Shown piece after piece: positions 10,497 to 23,600 of a stretch of 64,000 nucleotides of DNA (positions are counted from its first letter, which is position 1; each line of letters begins with the position of its first letter). Origin of the DNA: Coprinus comatus (Eukaryota > Basidiomycota > Agaricomycetes > Agaricales > Agaricaceae); NCBI GenBank assembly GCA_034638255.1, contig JAWPGT010000025.1, forward strand, positions 186,001 to 250,000, in the 5' to 3' direction. The translations under genes were made by a program, and so were the position numbers. The notes below the pieces were generated by a model. That model ran no database searches, was not told where the DNA came from, and saw nothing but the letters and a program-made list of their open reading frames with translations.

Positions 10497-13495
10497 TGAC
10501 TTTTAATGTCTTAGCGTTTCTTTTCCCTCTCTTCCGGTCTCTTTTAATTCCTTTACCTCTAGTTTATGGTTGCTTTATTGTTTGTACTATTAGACGACTC
10601 ACTCCCTGTAAATATTAGACGTATGCTTCGTAATGCAACAACTTTCTCTCTTACTTATGATACATGAGGTTTGAAAGGTTAATTCGTCTAGCTTCATCAG
10701 AGTCATAGATGCAACTAGATGGTCACAACTTAGGCAAAATAAAAGTCCAGGATTTCCCTAGAAGAGCAGGGTGTGTGCTGGTCTCACCTACAAGATATAA
10801 TTTCTAGATCAGACTCGGTCACGTCAGATCAGACCCTCAACGTAGATGACTGGGCTTGAAGCCACATCACAATCTAAAAATATCTCAATACAATATTTGA
10901 ACACGGCGGAGATGTTTTGGAAGTATATGACTGTATATACACTTGTGTGAGATGTAAGTACACGATCTGAAATCGCTGTGAACTACTTTACTTAACGTTT
11001 GCTCACGTACTACTTCTAGTTTCTAATTGCTCCCAACTTTGGGGTCAAGAGAGCACGCGGAGGAAATTTAAATCTATAAATAGAAATGCGGGGGGGAATA
11101 GGAATGAACGTAAGTGAAAAGTGAAATTAATATTACAATGTGATTTCTTCTACTTTAAAGCTACCCAATTTTTCTCCGGTCGAATGGTAGTATATGACTA
11201 CCGAGATTCCTAGTACTACGATAGTCTTTGTGGAAGCTATGTATTGGAGTCCGATTGAATGGAAAGTTGCATTAAGCACTATACATAGAACATAACGTTA
11301 ATATCTATCGCTTACTGTGTATTCTTGCTTATTAAGAAGGACCAGAAAGAAGTGTCAGATGAATTCCGTTTGACGTCGTAGTATATTGTAGGAGTCACTC
11401 GAAACACCGACTCGGGTGGAGGTATAATTAAAAACCTCATATGGTCTTTTATATACTTGGACGCTTCGAAGAATTCCAGAAGTTGCATAGAGAACGTTCT
11501 TACTATTATTAAGTATGTATAACATATTTTGATGTAAACATCAATTAACTTGGATTACAAGCTTGTTGGCCAGTAAATATACTTTTTCAATACAAGTCTG
11601 AATTCCGCCGTCCATCATGGCATTTAAATTACTTTTAAGATCAGAAGTAAATGAAAGGCAATTTAACCCGGGTTCAAACTGAAAAAAAAAAAAAATTGGA
11701 AATTGAAAAAGTTTATGATGACATGAGAAAACAAGAGATCCACGTTATAGATTGCAAAATACCGGTGCCTCTGACACGATTAGTATCAGTATCATTCTCT
11801 CACTGTCTATCTTAATTATCTTAATAATAACCTTGGCAGCATTACCGGGGTATGGGCCACAACGAACTTGTATCGAACTCCTCTCGCACTTACTCCTACT
11901 CTCTACTATATACGGTACTTATGTCCACTGTCAATGTCACTCGGGTATCTAAAAGTTTAAACAGATTACGCCACAGGGGCACAGATTCAAAAATTTTAAA
12001 CTTGATTTTATGGTTTACTCTCTCTCTCTCTAACTCTCCGTCAAATGTCGATGAGCCCCCGCCACAAAATGGTCGCGTACCTTAACAAGGTCTTTTTGAG
12101 CCGTATGTGGTCAAATGTTCAACACCTTGTCATTGTCACTTGATAACAATTGAGCAGTTTTTTTTCGTGTGGCTGTGGAAATGTCTTGATGAATTGGATA
12201 GGGTCGGCTGAGAGTTCTGTCGCAGTCTGACTCTGATTATAGTTTCAGTTTTCAACTGTACGACAGTGTAGACCCCATGGTCCCCACTTGAAGAAGGTGG
12301 TATACTAATTATAATTTTAAGCTCGAGGGGTTGATTATCATTCGGAATTTCTATGTAGAGTATATCCTAAATGAGGCTCAGAGATTGCAGGTAGCCGTTG
12401 ACATTCTGATCAACTTTGAAATTTATCGTAGATAGTAAAAGAGTGGTAAGGAAAGCGCCGGGTAGTAGAGTACGATAGAATATAATTAATCGAGAGGTAT
12501 GAGGTTCACCGGGGCTCACAATGTGACGTATGAATCAGTAGGATTGTGGAGCATCTAGCGCACAGTGTGAGACAGGCGCGAGACGCGATTTCTTGTAAGG
12601 AATACTCACGTGATCCTCATGCTTAACTCTCACATTCCAATTACCACCTCGACCACCTTAACAGTACATCGCTAGTGCAACGATATACGTTGCCAATTCT
12701 TTACTTACCCACCCACCATCCCTCGGAACAACATTAGATGCGACTCCGAACGACTGGGTGAGCTCTCGTCGTTCTTCCGTTGCATCGCCAGGCTCGTCCA
12801 CACCATGTTCCATATCCAACATTCTGCCTCTTCTAAACTGAATGAACATGACGCGGTCTCCTCTCCCAACTTCAAAGTGTTATTCCGTAAGATCATTATA
12901 TACATTTATATACATATTCTATGCACGATCATCTACCACCTACATGAGTTTCACGAACAAGAATATCCACCAGTAAGTACTACGAGGATTCACCGAAAAC
13001 GAAAATGTTCAATATTTTCTCGAATTTCCGAGAGAAAAAATGCTCATCAATTCCAATACCTGTGATCCGGAGGTTTATGTTCAAGTCTCTATATACTGTA
13101 CAAGGGATAAGTACTTAAGTAGCGACGAACTTGTTTATTTCTTATCAACTTTTAACCATTATTCTAAGGACCACATCATCACTATATTATATTGAACCAT
13201 ACAGGATACTGTTCTTAAAGCCTGTCTAGTACGTATTGTACACTGCGGCCTGCTGGGGATCGCCAGTAGAATGAGATATTTGATGTCCATTTCTTGCTGA
13301 TGAGAATTAGCACTGGTAGTGATGGCACAACCCATAATGTGCCACAGTAGATGGAAGATCCACCCGTCCTTCAAGAAACTGTAGACTATATAATACAATG
13401 TGCTTCAGTCATGAGGCACTTGGCCAACCATTGGGCCTGGGCCTGGTAGATTCCCAGCAATCACAGAATAACAATCAAACAAAAAAGACTTGGCG
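10497..13495. other. Gene-poor AT-rich region
   Basis: Three kilobases without a convincing gene. It contains a poly-A run near 11682 and a CT repeat near 12020. A minus-strand open frame at 12658-12849 begins with an acidic, charged stretch and ends in a GTAAGT donor, but no downstream exon continues it convincingly. Confidence 0.5.
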
Positions 13496-13772
13496 ATGGC
13501 CCTGTGTAAGTACTGCTAACTTCCTACTACTTAGAACAAACCAGTGACTGCTCAGTAGATTTTAATAAAGTATGCTTCCAGATTGGGGTGATCAACTTGA
13601 CAAGGTTAAGCGTGCTGAGAGTAGTGGCCTCGATTCTCGAAATAAGCGAATTGTCGGTGAATATACTGTACGACTTCTAACGGCGATACCCGAATATAAC
13701 GGTCTAAGGGTTTCACGGAACTTGGCCAAGCAAATTTGGACGATATTTAAAGAGATGGTGACTCAAGAATAG
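13496..13772 (+). CDS. Hypothetical small protein
   Basis: A 66-codon open frame (ATG at 13572) ends at 13772. An alternative model starts at ATG 13496, splices from 13506 to the AG before 13582 and joins the same frame. The product would be charged and hydrophilic, with no signal peptide, membrane span or recognised domain. It lies just upstream of the membrane protein gene at 13861 on the same strand and could be a relic or part of its leader. Weak call. Confidence 0.25.
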
Positions 13773-13860
13773 TTTCAACTACTTTTTTTAAAATTCCTTC
13801 GGGCGCTTCCCCTAGTTCTAAGTTCCCCGGAACTTACGACATCACCTCTTCCTCTTCGAA

Positions 13861-14451
13861 ATGACACAGGCTATAATCATCTCAAACTCACCTGGTCATC
13901 GACTCGCTCGTATAATCAACATATCCCTCATTTTATCATGCATTATCTTCGCTTTATCAATGGCTAATCACCTTGGATCACTTTTACTGTATCTAAGTCC
14001 TATTGCTTGGGCACTTACGATAATACACCATTCCATTATTATCTTTGGAAATCGTTGGAAATTAAAACATCAGTACCCCTCCTCCTCACCATCGTCATCC
14101 GAATCATCTCCTTATTCTCGGAAACTCAATACGAACCAATCTCTCCCACTTTCAGCTACACTATTCATGATATATCTCACATGGTTTATCAGTCTAGTTT
14201 GGTTAGCCGCATTGGGTTACCTATTTTCAATAGTTCTAAAAGAAACTATTCGATGGAATTTGGAAATTAGTACTTGGAAAGATTATACTAAAAGTACAAC
14301 TACAGCCGAATTCGTTATTGTTGTTTTTGAAACGATTGTAATATTTATTGTTGCTGTACTTTCGATGAAAGAGAGAAGGAGTTGGTTATTAGAGGATTCC
14401 AAGGCAGATCTTGATGTTGAACTTGTGGAAGCCTCAAATAGGGCGTCATAA
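13861..14451 (+). CDS. Predicted four-span membrane protein, family unknown
   Basis: Single-exon frame of 196 codons from an ATG. Hydrophobic segments lie around residues 21-37, 42-62, 98-125 and 148-167; between the second and third is a Ser-rich hydrophilic loop. The C-terminus is charged (MKERR, then an acidic tail). This layout suits a small integral membrane protein of the kind common in agaricomycete genomes. The lack of introns is unusual for this window. I do not recognise the family and assign no function. Confidence 0.6.
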   Translation: MTQAIIISNSPGHRLARIINISLILSCIIFALSMANHLGSLLLYLSPIAWALTIIHHSIIIFGNRWKLKHQYPSSSPSSSESSPYSRKLNTNQSLPLSATLFMIYLTWFISLVWLAALGYLFSIVLKETIRWNLEISTWKDYTKSTTTAEFVIVVFETIVIFIVAVLSMKERRSWLLEDSKADLDVELVEASNRAS

Positions 14452-15699
14452 AGCCCGAAGTGGATTATGGGGGGCACTCGTGGAGTATATGGAACAGTAT
14501 AATTTCAAGCTTTCCGAAAATCGAAGTGAGTTGTGTATTCGTATTTTCTCCGTGACGTCACTCTACAAACTAGTGGATTGGTTTATTATTAGAGCTGAAG
14601 CGTTGTTACTTCAGATCCTTTTTACGATTTTGCTTTGGGCAGAAAGTAATAAATGAATTCAAATTCTCAATAATAAAAAAATGCCAGTTTGGACAATTCT
14701 CTTTTATATTCTTCTTCATCATTTTTTCGGACTGTCCGTCAACTACTATCAATTTTTCGTTTGTGAACACCCCCCCCCCTGGATTCGGGTAGTATGACAA
14801 GGACAGACAAAGAAATTTTTTCACGTGGTTTGAATGTTATACTTGTATCTAAGCCGTTACAACCATTATACCATACTATAAGCCGGTGTCGATAGCAATA
14901 CTATATGGACCAAAACTCGAAATTCCCGACTATGTTCGAGACACCACTCAGTGATGCCCGGTATATAAGCGCCAATTGCACGCCGTATTTCGAAGCATGG
15001 TCTTGGAAAATGGGCTTAACATACAATCAGCCTCGATAACATGTGGATGAACATGTCATGTTTGCCCAACGCGTATACATTTTGGACACCTACTTAGAAC
15101 CCTAGCACTCGTACATACTGAGGTAAGTATTTATGATTAGCTGCTTCTCAAAGGGCATGACGTCATTGATGCACATCAGCATCCATCAAAGCCCCTGACA
15201 ATCCCTATGGTTTCAAAACATTCAACACCAACATATATCACAAACATGCCATAGACCCCAAAACAAAAAAGACCCAAGTGCAACAACACCCAATCGCATA
15301 AATCCAACGACTTAATTTCTATCAACATGCATTTTTCAATCAGGTTTTATCAGCTAATAAGGCGGTCACAACAAACAAGCGACCCAAACATCGACAAGGG
15401 GTCCCAATTACATATAAAAAGAAAAGGAGACTCAACGAATAACAGAGATTTCTACTTGTTTAGAAAGGACTGCAACAAACGAAAACAGCGGTGGACAAGT
15501 ACAGATACGACACCGATGTCGATGGCATGAGGGTCAAGGTATAAACTTCATGAAAAAGGGGTACCGGTACAAGGTCAACGAGCGACGCATAGAAAACAGA
15601 AATGAATAAAGACACAGGAAGAAAAAATATCAGAGGCCAAAGAGACGAGGAGAGGAGATTATATATAGTATATGCGCATTGGTTGATGAAGTGAATGAA
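14452..15699. other. Intergenic region
   Basis: 3' flanks of the 13861 gene and the NHP6-like gene. Apart from a C homopolymer at 14770-14779, I see nothing supportable. Confidence 0.6.
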
Positions 15700-16374
15700 T
15701 TACTCATCATCGTCCTCTTCGTCACCGCTAGTACTCTTCTTGGCAGCCTACAATGACAGTTAGTAAGTTACACAAACAGACAGCGTGGGTCTAGCCCAAC
15801 TTACTGAGTCATAATCAGCTTTTGCCTTCTCAGCTCTTGTTTTATCGGCGGCGGCCTGTTCGGCGTAGGGCTGCATTGAATGTTCAACTGAATGTTAGAA
15901 AACATTGAGTAAAACAAGTTCTAACCTTCTTCTCTTCTTCATCCATTTCCTTCCATTTAGCACCTAGAAGCTTTCCGATTTCGCCTGATGGTTGAACATG
16001 AGTTTACCGAGATTGTGCCAGCGATTGCGTGGATAAACATACCGAAACCAGCCTCGGGGTTTTCAGCCCTGATCCTTTCACGCCAGTCTTGGCTGAAGAA
16101 CATATATGCAGAGAGAGCACGTTTGGGAGCTTTAGGGTCTTTTTTGGCCTTGCGAGAAGAGGCCTTCTCAGCCTTCTCGGCGACTTTGCGCTGTGAAGAG
16201 AATGAGGATGAGTATATGAATCGATTAGGACGGGTAAAACATATGTTGATAAGATTATATGCATAAAGCCAACTCGAGTGGAAAGAAGAAGAAAAGATTT
16301 GTGGATGTTGAGGTGGCTATATGCGCCGCAGAGTCGAAAAGAATGCTCACCTTGGGTTTGGCTTCCTTGGGCAT
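15700..16374 (-). CDS. nhp6: NHP6-like HMG-box chromatin protein
   Basis: Exons, in reading order: 16374-16351, 16190-16043, 15984-15926, 15870-15805, 15747-15700, making 345 nt and 114 residues. The basic N-terminus leads into a single HMG box starting [15 protein letters not shown] and continuing through the [13 protein letters not shown] helix and [11 protein letters not shown] short acidic tail (GDEEDDDE) ends the protein. Nhp6 proteins bend DNA non-specifically and assist FACT, Pol II and Pol III transcription in the nucleus. Yeast Nhp6 is slightly shorter and lacks the acidic tail, which makes this more HMGB-like. The first exon has only eight codons and is followed by a 160-nt intron, long for this genome. 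Confidence 0.93.
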
Positions 16375-17649
16375 CTAAAAGATGAGTATCAGCAAGAGAG
16401 AAAGCAAGAGGAAGAAGGAAGGGATAAGAGGGTGCGGATGTGGGGTGATTTGGGGACGACGCGACGAACGACGATGGCCACGTCAGAGAGGAGGAAGAAA
16501 TGGCGATGAGGAAAGACACGGAGGAGTGTCGAGCAACGAGCAAAGGCAGCAATCAACGCGACGCGTCTGAGTGAGGGCCAAACAAACAACACGCTCTCTG
16601 TTCATAGGCGCACTGACGCTCTGCGGGACACACGTCGACCGCACCCAGCGACGACGACGGGCTCTTTTGGCCGGGAAAAAACGGGAAGAATGCGTCGAGT
16701 AAAGACTGAGACTCACTGTGATAAATAGAGAGACGAGGTGAAGGCTGGGGAATATGTAGACGAAAAGGACTTAGCAGGCTGGGCTGAGCTGCTCGCACTC
16801 GCAGTTATTCCCTACTAGCCCTCTCACCCGCTGTTTAATCCCCTTCCGCACCTGGGAATTTTGGATATATCAGGCAAGTCGCACGGACCGTCTCAGGGCT
16901 GTATCCGGCCGGCATTCCGCCGGATCTTCTCAGACATCGCCGGTCTTGTTTCGTTCTATCTCTGCATTTTGTCTGACCCCTCCAGGTCTATGCACTGGTA
17001 CAAGGTGCTGTCTGCGACAACACTGTTGTCCTCGATGTGCCCAGTGCTGGGTGGAACCTCGGTGTAATATCATACGAGGTTGTCATTTTCGGTTGCCTTG
17101 TCGCATGACAATCAGTGCTTCCTAGCCCACTAACCATGTTGTCCTTCTGTGCACCACCTAACTGGAACCATTGTCTCACGCACACGTATCCTTGACTCGG
17201 GTGTTAGCTGCTTCCGCATAGCGGCCAACTAATATTCATCAAACTGATCCTCTTGCCGAGCTAACCCTGCTACCCAGCTGACGCTCAGCCTAACTGTCTC
17301 CTGATTTCTACCTAGTGGCTGTGACCGAGGATTATTAAGACACACTGAAATGTAAAATGCTTAGCAGAATATTGAGTAAGCTTTGCCGAAGACTTTTTAC
17401 AAGTTGCAGGAGTAATCCGGTTTGCAGTCTTGTCAACTTTCTGGCTATTATATCCTTGAACGCCCGTCGCATTGGACAGGTGGTGCGAAAGGGAGGATTA
17501 CGATGGTGCTGACCACGTGCGCGTTACATCATACAAACCTAGGGTGAATTGTTGAGGGTGTTAATAGCACTGCACGACAGCCGTCCAATTGTAGTCTTCT
17601 TTGCTACCCGCGTCTTTCATCTACTACTACCACATACCCCTATAAAACA
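16375..17649. other. Divergent intergenic region
   Basis: Shared upstream region of the NHP6-like gene (-) and the oxysterol-binding protein gene (+). More GC-rich than other spacers. No gene is supportable; open frames on both strands are shadows of skewed composition. Confidence 0.55.
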
Positions 17650-19342
17650 ATGTCAGAAGCTGTAGGAGAGGTCTGTTAATACGCTCACTTACAAAAAAAA
17701 ATCAAGGAATTTACTCAGCTTTTGCGTATTTAGGCCGTACCAGCTGCTCAACGCGGCAGTTGGACCTCGTTCTTGAAATCGTACGTCGAGGGCCATCACA
17801 TACAACTGTGGGTCACCCTAAGTGAACAAATTACACACTCAGGATCGCCTCGTTCTCTGGAGATCTATCATCTCTTACTGCCCCGCCTTTCATCCTATCC
17901 CCAACATCCTTAACGGAATTCCCTGGTAGGCTTATACATTTTCTACACAATGACTAGTACATTAAAAGTTGTGCTTTATCTTCAGCTTACTGGTGTGAAC
18001 GTCCTGACCTCTTCGCTGCCATTGCGGATGCCAAGAATGATGAGGCTAGAGCATTGGCTATTCTACGTTGGTTCATCGTACGTGATCATATACATATGTG
18101 CATCGGTAATAACTATAATTGAGGAGCGCAGAGTACTCTCAAAGACCAATATACATCGCGAAACGAGGAGTTGGGATCAGAGAAGAAGTACGTGTTTTTT
18201 TAATGTTAAAACCCCATCCATCAATCTTTTTGATATACTGACATGACTTGATTTGGTCAACAGACCTCTTAACCCAGTTCTCGGAGAGTAAGATTAAATT
18301 TCTTTGCCGAGTTGAATACTTGTATTGATGGCTACTTTCAAGGCTTTTTTATGGATCCTGGCCTGACATTAATGGACGTGGCAGAACTGATTTGTTAGTT
18401 GAACAAGTTTCTCATCACCCTCCCATCACCGCGTATGTGATCGAGAATAAGACTAAAGGACTCAAACTTGTTGGACATAATGCCCAGAAGACTAGTTTTA
18501 GCTGTGAGTGGAATTACACGCACGTTCCATGCCATAAACTCCACCTACTTATAATTGTAATTGATAGCGGGGTCGATTATCGTTAAACAAATTGGTCATG
18601 CCATACTCACTGTTGGTCAAGAGGAATACCTCATTACTTTGCCTAGACTCAGAATAGATGGTTTGTGGTGCGTTTAGATTCCTTTTTTATATCTATCTTG
18701 TGCTTAATATGTTTCCTTGTAGGTATGGATCTCCATACATCGAACTCACCGATACCTCTTACATCGTTGGTGGAGGTTACATCTCTACGATCGAATATAA
18801 GGGCAAGGGATACTTCTCTGGCAAATCACATACCTTCAAAGCAACCGTAAACGCTATGCCGGGTCAAGGACAAGGAAAAGAACTTGTGGTTGAAGGATTA
18901 TGGCATGAGAAGAGTAAATTTACTAAAGGAGGTGCTGGTGAATTCCATGATGTCCATTTGGGAAAAGAAGAAGCGACCGTTTTGGGCGGAGAGTCCGATG
19001 GATCGCAAGGTGATTTTGAAACTAGGAAATTGTGGAATCTTGTGGCAAAGGGGATTAGGGAGGGTGATTATGAAATCGCTAGTAAAGAGAAATCGAGGAT
19101 TGAGAATGAAGCAAGACAGAGAAGGAAGGATGAGGCTGCTGCTGGAACTACTTGGCCTTGGAAGCATTTTAATCATCAGGATAGCGATGCTGTTTGTAAG
19201 TCGTTGTTTTATCTTGATGATAAGCTTATTCATTAATGCTTTGTAAATAGACCAACGATTGGGAAGGTTGGCGAGGATTGCACCTCCGGAAGAGGATTTC
19301 TATGAGTTTGTGGGTAATTGGCCTGCAGCTTTCTCCGCTTAA
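17650..19342 (+). CDS. Oxysterol-binding protein, Kes1/Osh4 type
   Basis: Ten exons: 17650-17670, 17734-17780, 17843-17925, 17986-18077, 18132-18187, 18264-18287, 18343-18503, 18568-18667, 18723-19195, 19251-19342, together 1149 nt and 382 residues. It is a short OSBP with the ORD only, lacking PH or ankyrin domains, as in yeast Osh4/Kes1. Family landmarks appear in order: SFSGDLSSLTAPPFILSP, PLNPVLGE, the signature EQVSHHPP (phosphoinositide-binding histidines), GSIIVKQIGH and LWHEKSKFTKGG. These proteins exchange sterol for PI4P between ER and Golgi membranes. The GELF-YGSW junction is split between exons 6 and 7. The first intron uses a weak GTCTGT donor. Length is close to the roughly 430-residue family norm. 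Confidence 0.95.
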
Positions 19343-20526
19343 TTTTTTTTTGTGATTTTTTTGTGACTTTTTTTTTTTGTTATCCCACGCATTTTTTTCT
19401 TCTCTTTACACTGATACTAATAATCTGTGTTTCTCTCCCTCTTTTGTTGCTTCTTGATAAATTGAGTTGTCACACACATTTTACTCAGCACTCTGTTCAC
19501 ATCATTATGATAAGCTTAGTACTGAGTACTGATCTGAACATCGAACGGACAACAGAATGTCCTTCTAGACAGGATTCCGTAACAACAGGAAGCTTCCACC
19601 CAGTGGAGCATGGATAGACGGAAGACACTTGCCATAGGAAAAGAAAATGTGTACATATATTCCAGACCCAAGTATCGGACCGGACCTCTGTCATTCTCTT
19701 CAACATATTAGATGCCTCATGGATAAGGCAAATGGATGCTGCGTAACTGAATAACATCCGCATTTTGAACTAAGTAATTGGGTCTAGCTGGTCTCGCATT
19801 CACTCTCTGACTACTACTATCTGACTGTTGATACTGACAGGAATCAATTAATCAATATTCAATTAATCAGAGTACTATGTACAGAACGGGAAACTCCGAA
19901 TGGCGAATGAAATCAAACTGAGCAGCATGCTGCCAGCACCGAGTTACTTTTTGCTGATGATGTAGACTTCATTCCTAAACCTTAACCCTCTTTGAACTCC
20001 AGATGACAACGAGGCGGTATAAATGTACCTTGCTCCGTTGAATAAACACACGCAACATATAATTCCTCCTTGGACATAAAAAGGTACATTCAGCGGACTT
20101 TTGTATATGTTCATCTATCAAAAAAAAATTATATCGATGTCTTCTCGCGAAGCGGTGGGTGGGTTCCAATTCCAAAAAGTGTTGATGTTTCTATGACATT
20201 TCTGATACTTTAGGCGACATATACATATGTGATACCCCAAGTCCCCCGATTTTGGGGTTGCATAGTATTTTTAGGTTATTGAAGGAGATGCTGACCTGAG
20301 CGATTGAGCATATGCCTTCTGTGCATTGCAACAAAAAAACCCCATTAAGGATTTCAAAAAGCATCAAACATCAGCGTATCAATCAGGCAAAGTCACATTC
20401 ATCAACTAAACCAACCCACAGTAATCAACCTATGATTTCCTCCGATTCCGAATTATACACACCAATGGGGCGTTGGGTTTATGTTATTTTTATATGGGAG
20501 AAGGGGGGAGCAGTGCGTGGTTTTCT
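19343..20526. other. Intergenic region upstream of the reductase gene
   Basis: T-rich 3' flank of the oxysterol-binding protein gene followed by the promoter side of the reductase gene. No supportable gene. Confidence 0.55.
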
Positions 20527-20534
20527 TATATAAG
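20527..20534 (+). promoter_or_regulatory. TATA box of adenylate-forming reductase gene
   Basis: TATATAAG lies 161-168 bp upstream of the ATG at 20695, followed by a pyrimidine-rich stretch that could hold the transcription start. Sequence match only. Confidence 0.4.
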
Positions 20535-20694
20535 AGATTTCTTCCCAAACCATCTCTCTTCCTTAATCCGAACATCCCTCGGGCAGCGCTCAGTAATCGG
20601 CGCTAAACCAATCCATCTCTCTCTCTCAATACTCAAAGTTTCAAAACTAGTACCTCTTCTGCTTGCTCAACTTGTTAATCAACTATAATCCAAC

Positions 20695-23600
20695 ATGCCT
20701 TCACAATTAACCCCAGCAAACCCAATCCTCCCAACTGACCCTGTCAAATTCGATCATGTAGCAACTTGGGATATCTATCGTCAAGTAGGTATAAACTATG
20801 CTGATCGAGTATTTGCTCGTTCTATGGATGCAGATGATCTAGATTCTGAAATTACGGATATTACTTGGGGGAAATTGTATCGTGATGCTTTGAAAGTTGC
20901 TAAGGCTTTGAAAGAAAAGTTGGGGAATCCGAAAGAAGAGATTACGTTTGGAATTTTGGCGAATAGCAGCTATGTTTATTATGTTAATGTTATTGCAGGA
21001 TGGTTGAATCATTGGACTGTGAGTGGTCGTCTTTCTCTCCCTCCCTTCCACCCACACCACACTCTTGATTATTTTGACTCTCGTAATTGACTTTAAATTT
21101 TTGTTTGGTACCTTAGATTATACTGCTCTCCACTCGTAACAGTGTTGCTGGAGATGACAGTTTACTTAAAGCTGTTAAAGCTTCTGCTTTACTTACAGAC
21201 ACCAAGACTTCCAAAGTGGCAGAAGCTATCGTAGCGGAATTACCACTTCAACTTCTTCATCTCATCGATCCCGCGGACATAGATGATAATACCGTTGAAG
21301 TTCCTAAAGGACCTGTTGTTGATGTTACGATTTTGACAGAGGAGCAGTACAAGAAACCTGCTATGTATTTGCATAGTAGTGGTACCTCTGGTAAGCTCGA
21401 CATTCAAGTTGGACCCCGTTCTTTTTTTTATTAATGCATTTCTTCCTATGATTTAGGTCACCCGAAGCCTATCCCGCATACTCATGCACATATTGCTACC
21501 GATATGATTTCTCAGAGGTTGAATGTAACTTGGCCTGGTGTACCAGGATACGCTCCACTTCCTCTTTTCCACGTACGTCCTATTATTTTCCTTCCCTTTT
21601 GGTTGTTTACTCAATACGAAATACAATATACAGGGAATTGGTTTCTTCTCATTCTCGCGTTGGCCAATTAGTGTAGGAATTACACCAACTTTCATCAACA
21701 CCAAGCAACCATTGTCAAGTGGATCTATGTTATCTCATCTTAAACGACTTCCAGGGGCAATTGCTTTTGTCGCTCCTATGCTCTTAGAAGATGCTTTACG
21801 TGAACCTGAAGAAGATCACAAGGTTTTGACTGCTTGTACTAGAATTTTCCATGGTGGTGCTCCTTTGGATAAAATTGCTGAAAAGAAGTTGGTGGAAATG
21901 GGTGCACCTTTGATTGGTGTCTTTGGAACGTGAGTTTCTTTCTGGTATTCCTTTGTATTTCCTGATCAATCAATCTTCCTCTTCGACTTATTCTTAACGC
22001 GTTCTGATACTGATTTCGTTTCGTGTTTCTATTTGATTAGAACTGAAACAAGTATGATCACTGTTACGGATTTCCCCGGACCTCCTGAGACTAGAGTGGA
22101 AGATGCTTCGTATATCAAACTTACGGACCATCAATATATTTATCATTGGATTCCTTTCGATGATAAACTTGTTGAATTGATCATTTCTGTAAGTCTTATT
22201 ATTCCAATCAGACCTATTCCTATTCCGTACCGTATCAAGCGGTGACGCGTCATTTATACTTATTAATTGATTTAATATTGACTTATGTTTTTATTTATTT
22301 TTTTTATAGGAAGGGCCTGGAAAGACTGCTGTTCCTGCTGTACTCAACCATCAGAATCCTGTTGGATATGCTACCCAAGATTTGTGGGAACCTCATCCTA
22401 CTTTGAAAGGAGTGTACAAGCATTGTGGACGCAAAGATAGTGTGGTAAGTTTGGTAACCGACTACGTTGCTCCCAGCTTCTTAATTCGTTATTTTTAGAC
22501 TGTTTTGAGCAACGGAGAGAAGACTGATAACAGACAAATTGGTATGTTTTGTTGATATTATGCAAATGACTTTACAACATTTTCTAACATGTCTTTTCTT
22601 TTTCTTTGATAGAACTCCTACTCATGGACGATCCCTTAATCAATGGAGTCGTTGTCTTCGGTGCAGGTCGTCCACTTAACGGTGTCCTAATCCGGCCCGA
22701 TCCCTCAGTTCAACATCTCTCTTCCGAAGAATTCCTCGATGCAATCTGGCCTACAATTGAACATGTCAACGAAATAGTTCCGGGTCATTCACGTCTCGTC
22801 AGACAAATGATCATCGTAGCTGATGTTGTCAACAAACAATTCTTCCACTCTGATAAGGGTTCAATCAGGACAAAGGATACTTTGTCTTTGTATGCTCAAG
22901 AAGTCGAGGCTGCTTATGATTCTTTGGAGGCTGAAGTTGGTGGTGAAACTGTTAAGGATGTTCACACTTTCGAAGACATTGAGAAGTTTGTTAAGGAAAC
23001 GGTTACAAAGGTCGGTAAGAGACCTTTGGGAGATAATGATGATTTCTTCGAGAGTGGTAAGGACCTTTTAATTATTAGTATATGCGTTCGATCATCTGAT
23101 TCTGTCTCCTCTTTCCCTCAGGCTTGGATTCTCTTCACGCTGTTCAAATTCGTACTGCAATCAAACCTTTGTTCGCTAAATTCGTTCAAGGAGAAGAACT
23201 TCCTCATAACATCGCTTATGCTCAACCTACTATCGCTCGACTCTCATCTTACCTCGTTGCCCGAGCTAAGGGTGAACAAATCGACTTGGACGATCCTAAA
23301 GAATTGTTTGCTCGTATTCAAGCTACTTTCGAAAGATGGAGCGCTAATCTCCCCGTTCGTGAACGTTCTAAAGCATCTGAACCAGTAAAGAAGACTTTCG
23401 CTCTTACTGGTAGTACTGGTAGCTTGGGAGTTCATACTTTACGCTATCTTTTGGAGAGAGATGATGTTGAGAAGGTTTACTGTTTACATCGTGGTGCTTC
23501 TGATATTGCTGAGGGAAGGCATAGGAAGTTGTTCAAGGATAGGCTTTTGCCTGTTGAACTTTTGGATTCTTCCAAGGTTGCATTTGTTTCCGTTGATTTG

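Noticed and set aside
11660..11690. Possible tRNA T-arm (GGTTCAAACT)
   Set aside because: No matching stem, anticodon arm or acceptor pairing around it.
16004..16592. Long frames opposite and upstream of the NHP6-like gene
   Set aside because: They are antisense to its exons or reflect composition; no domain seen.
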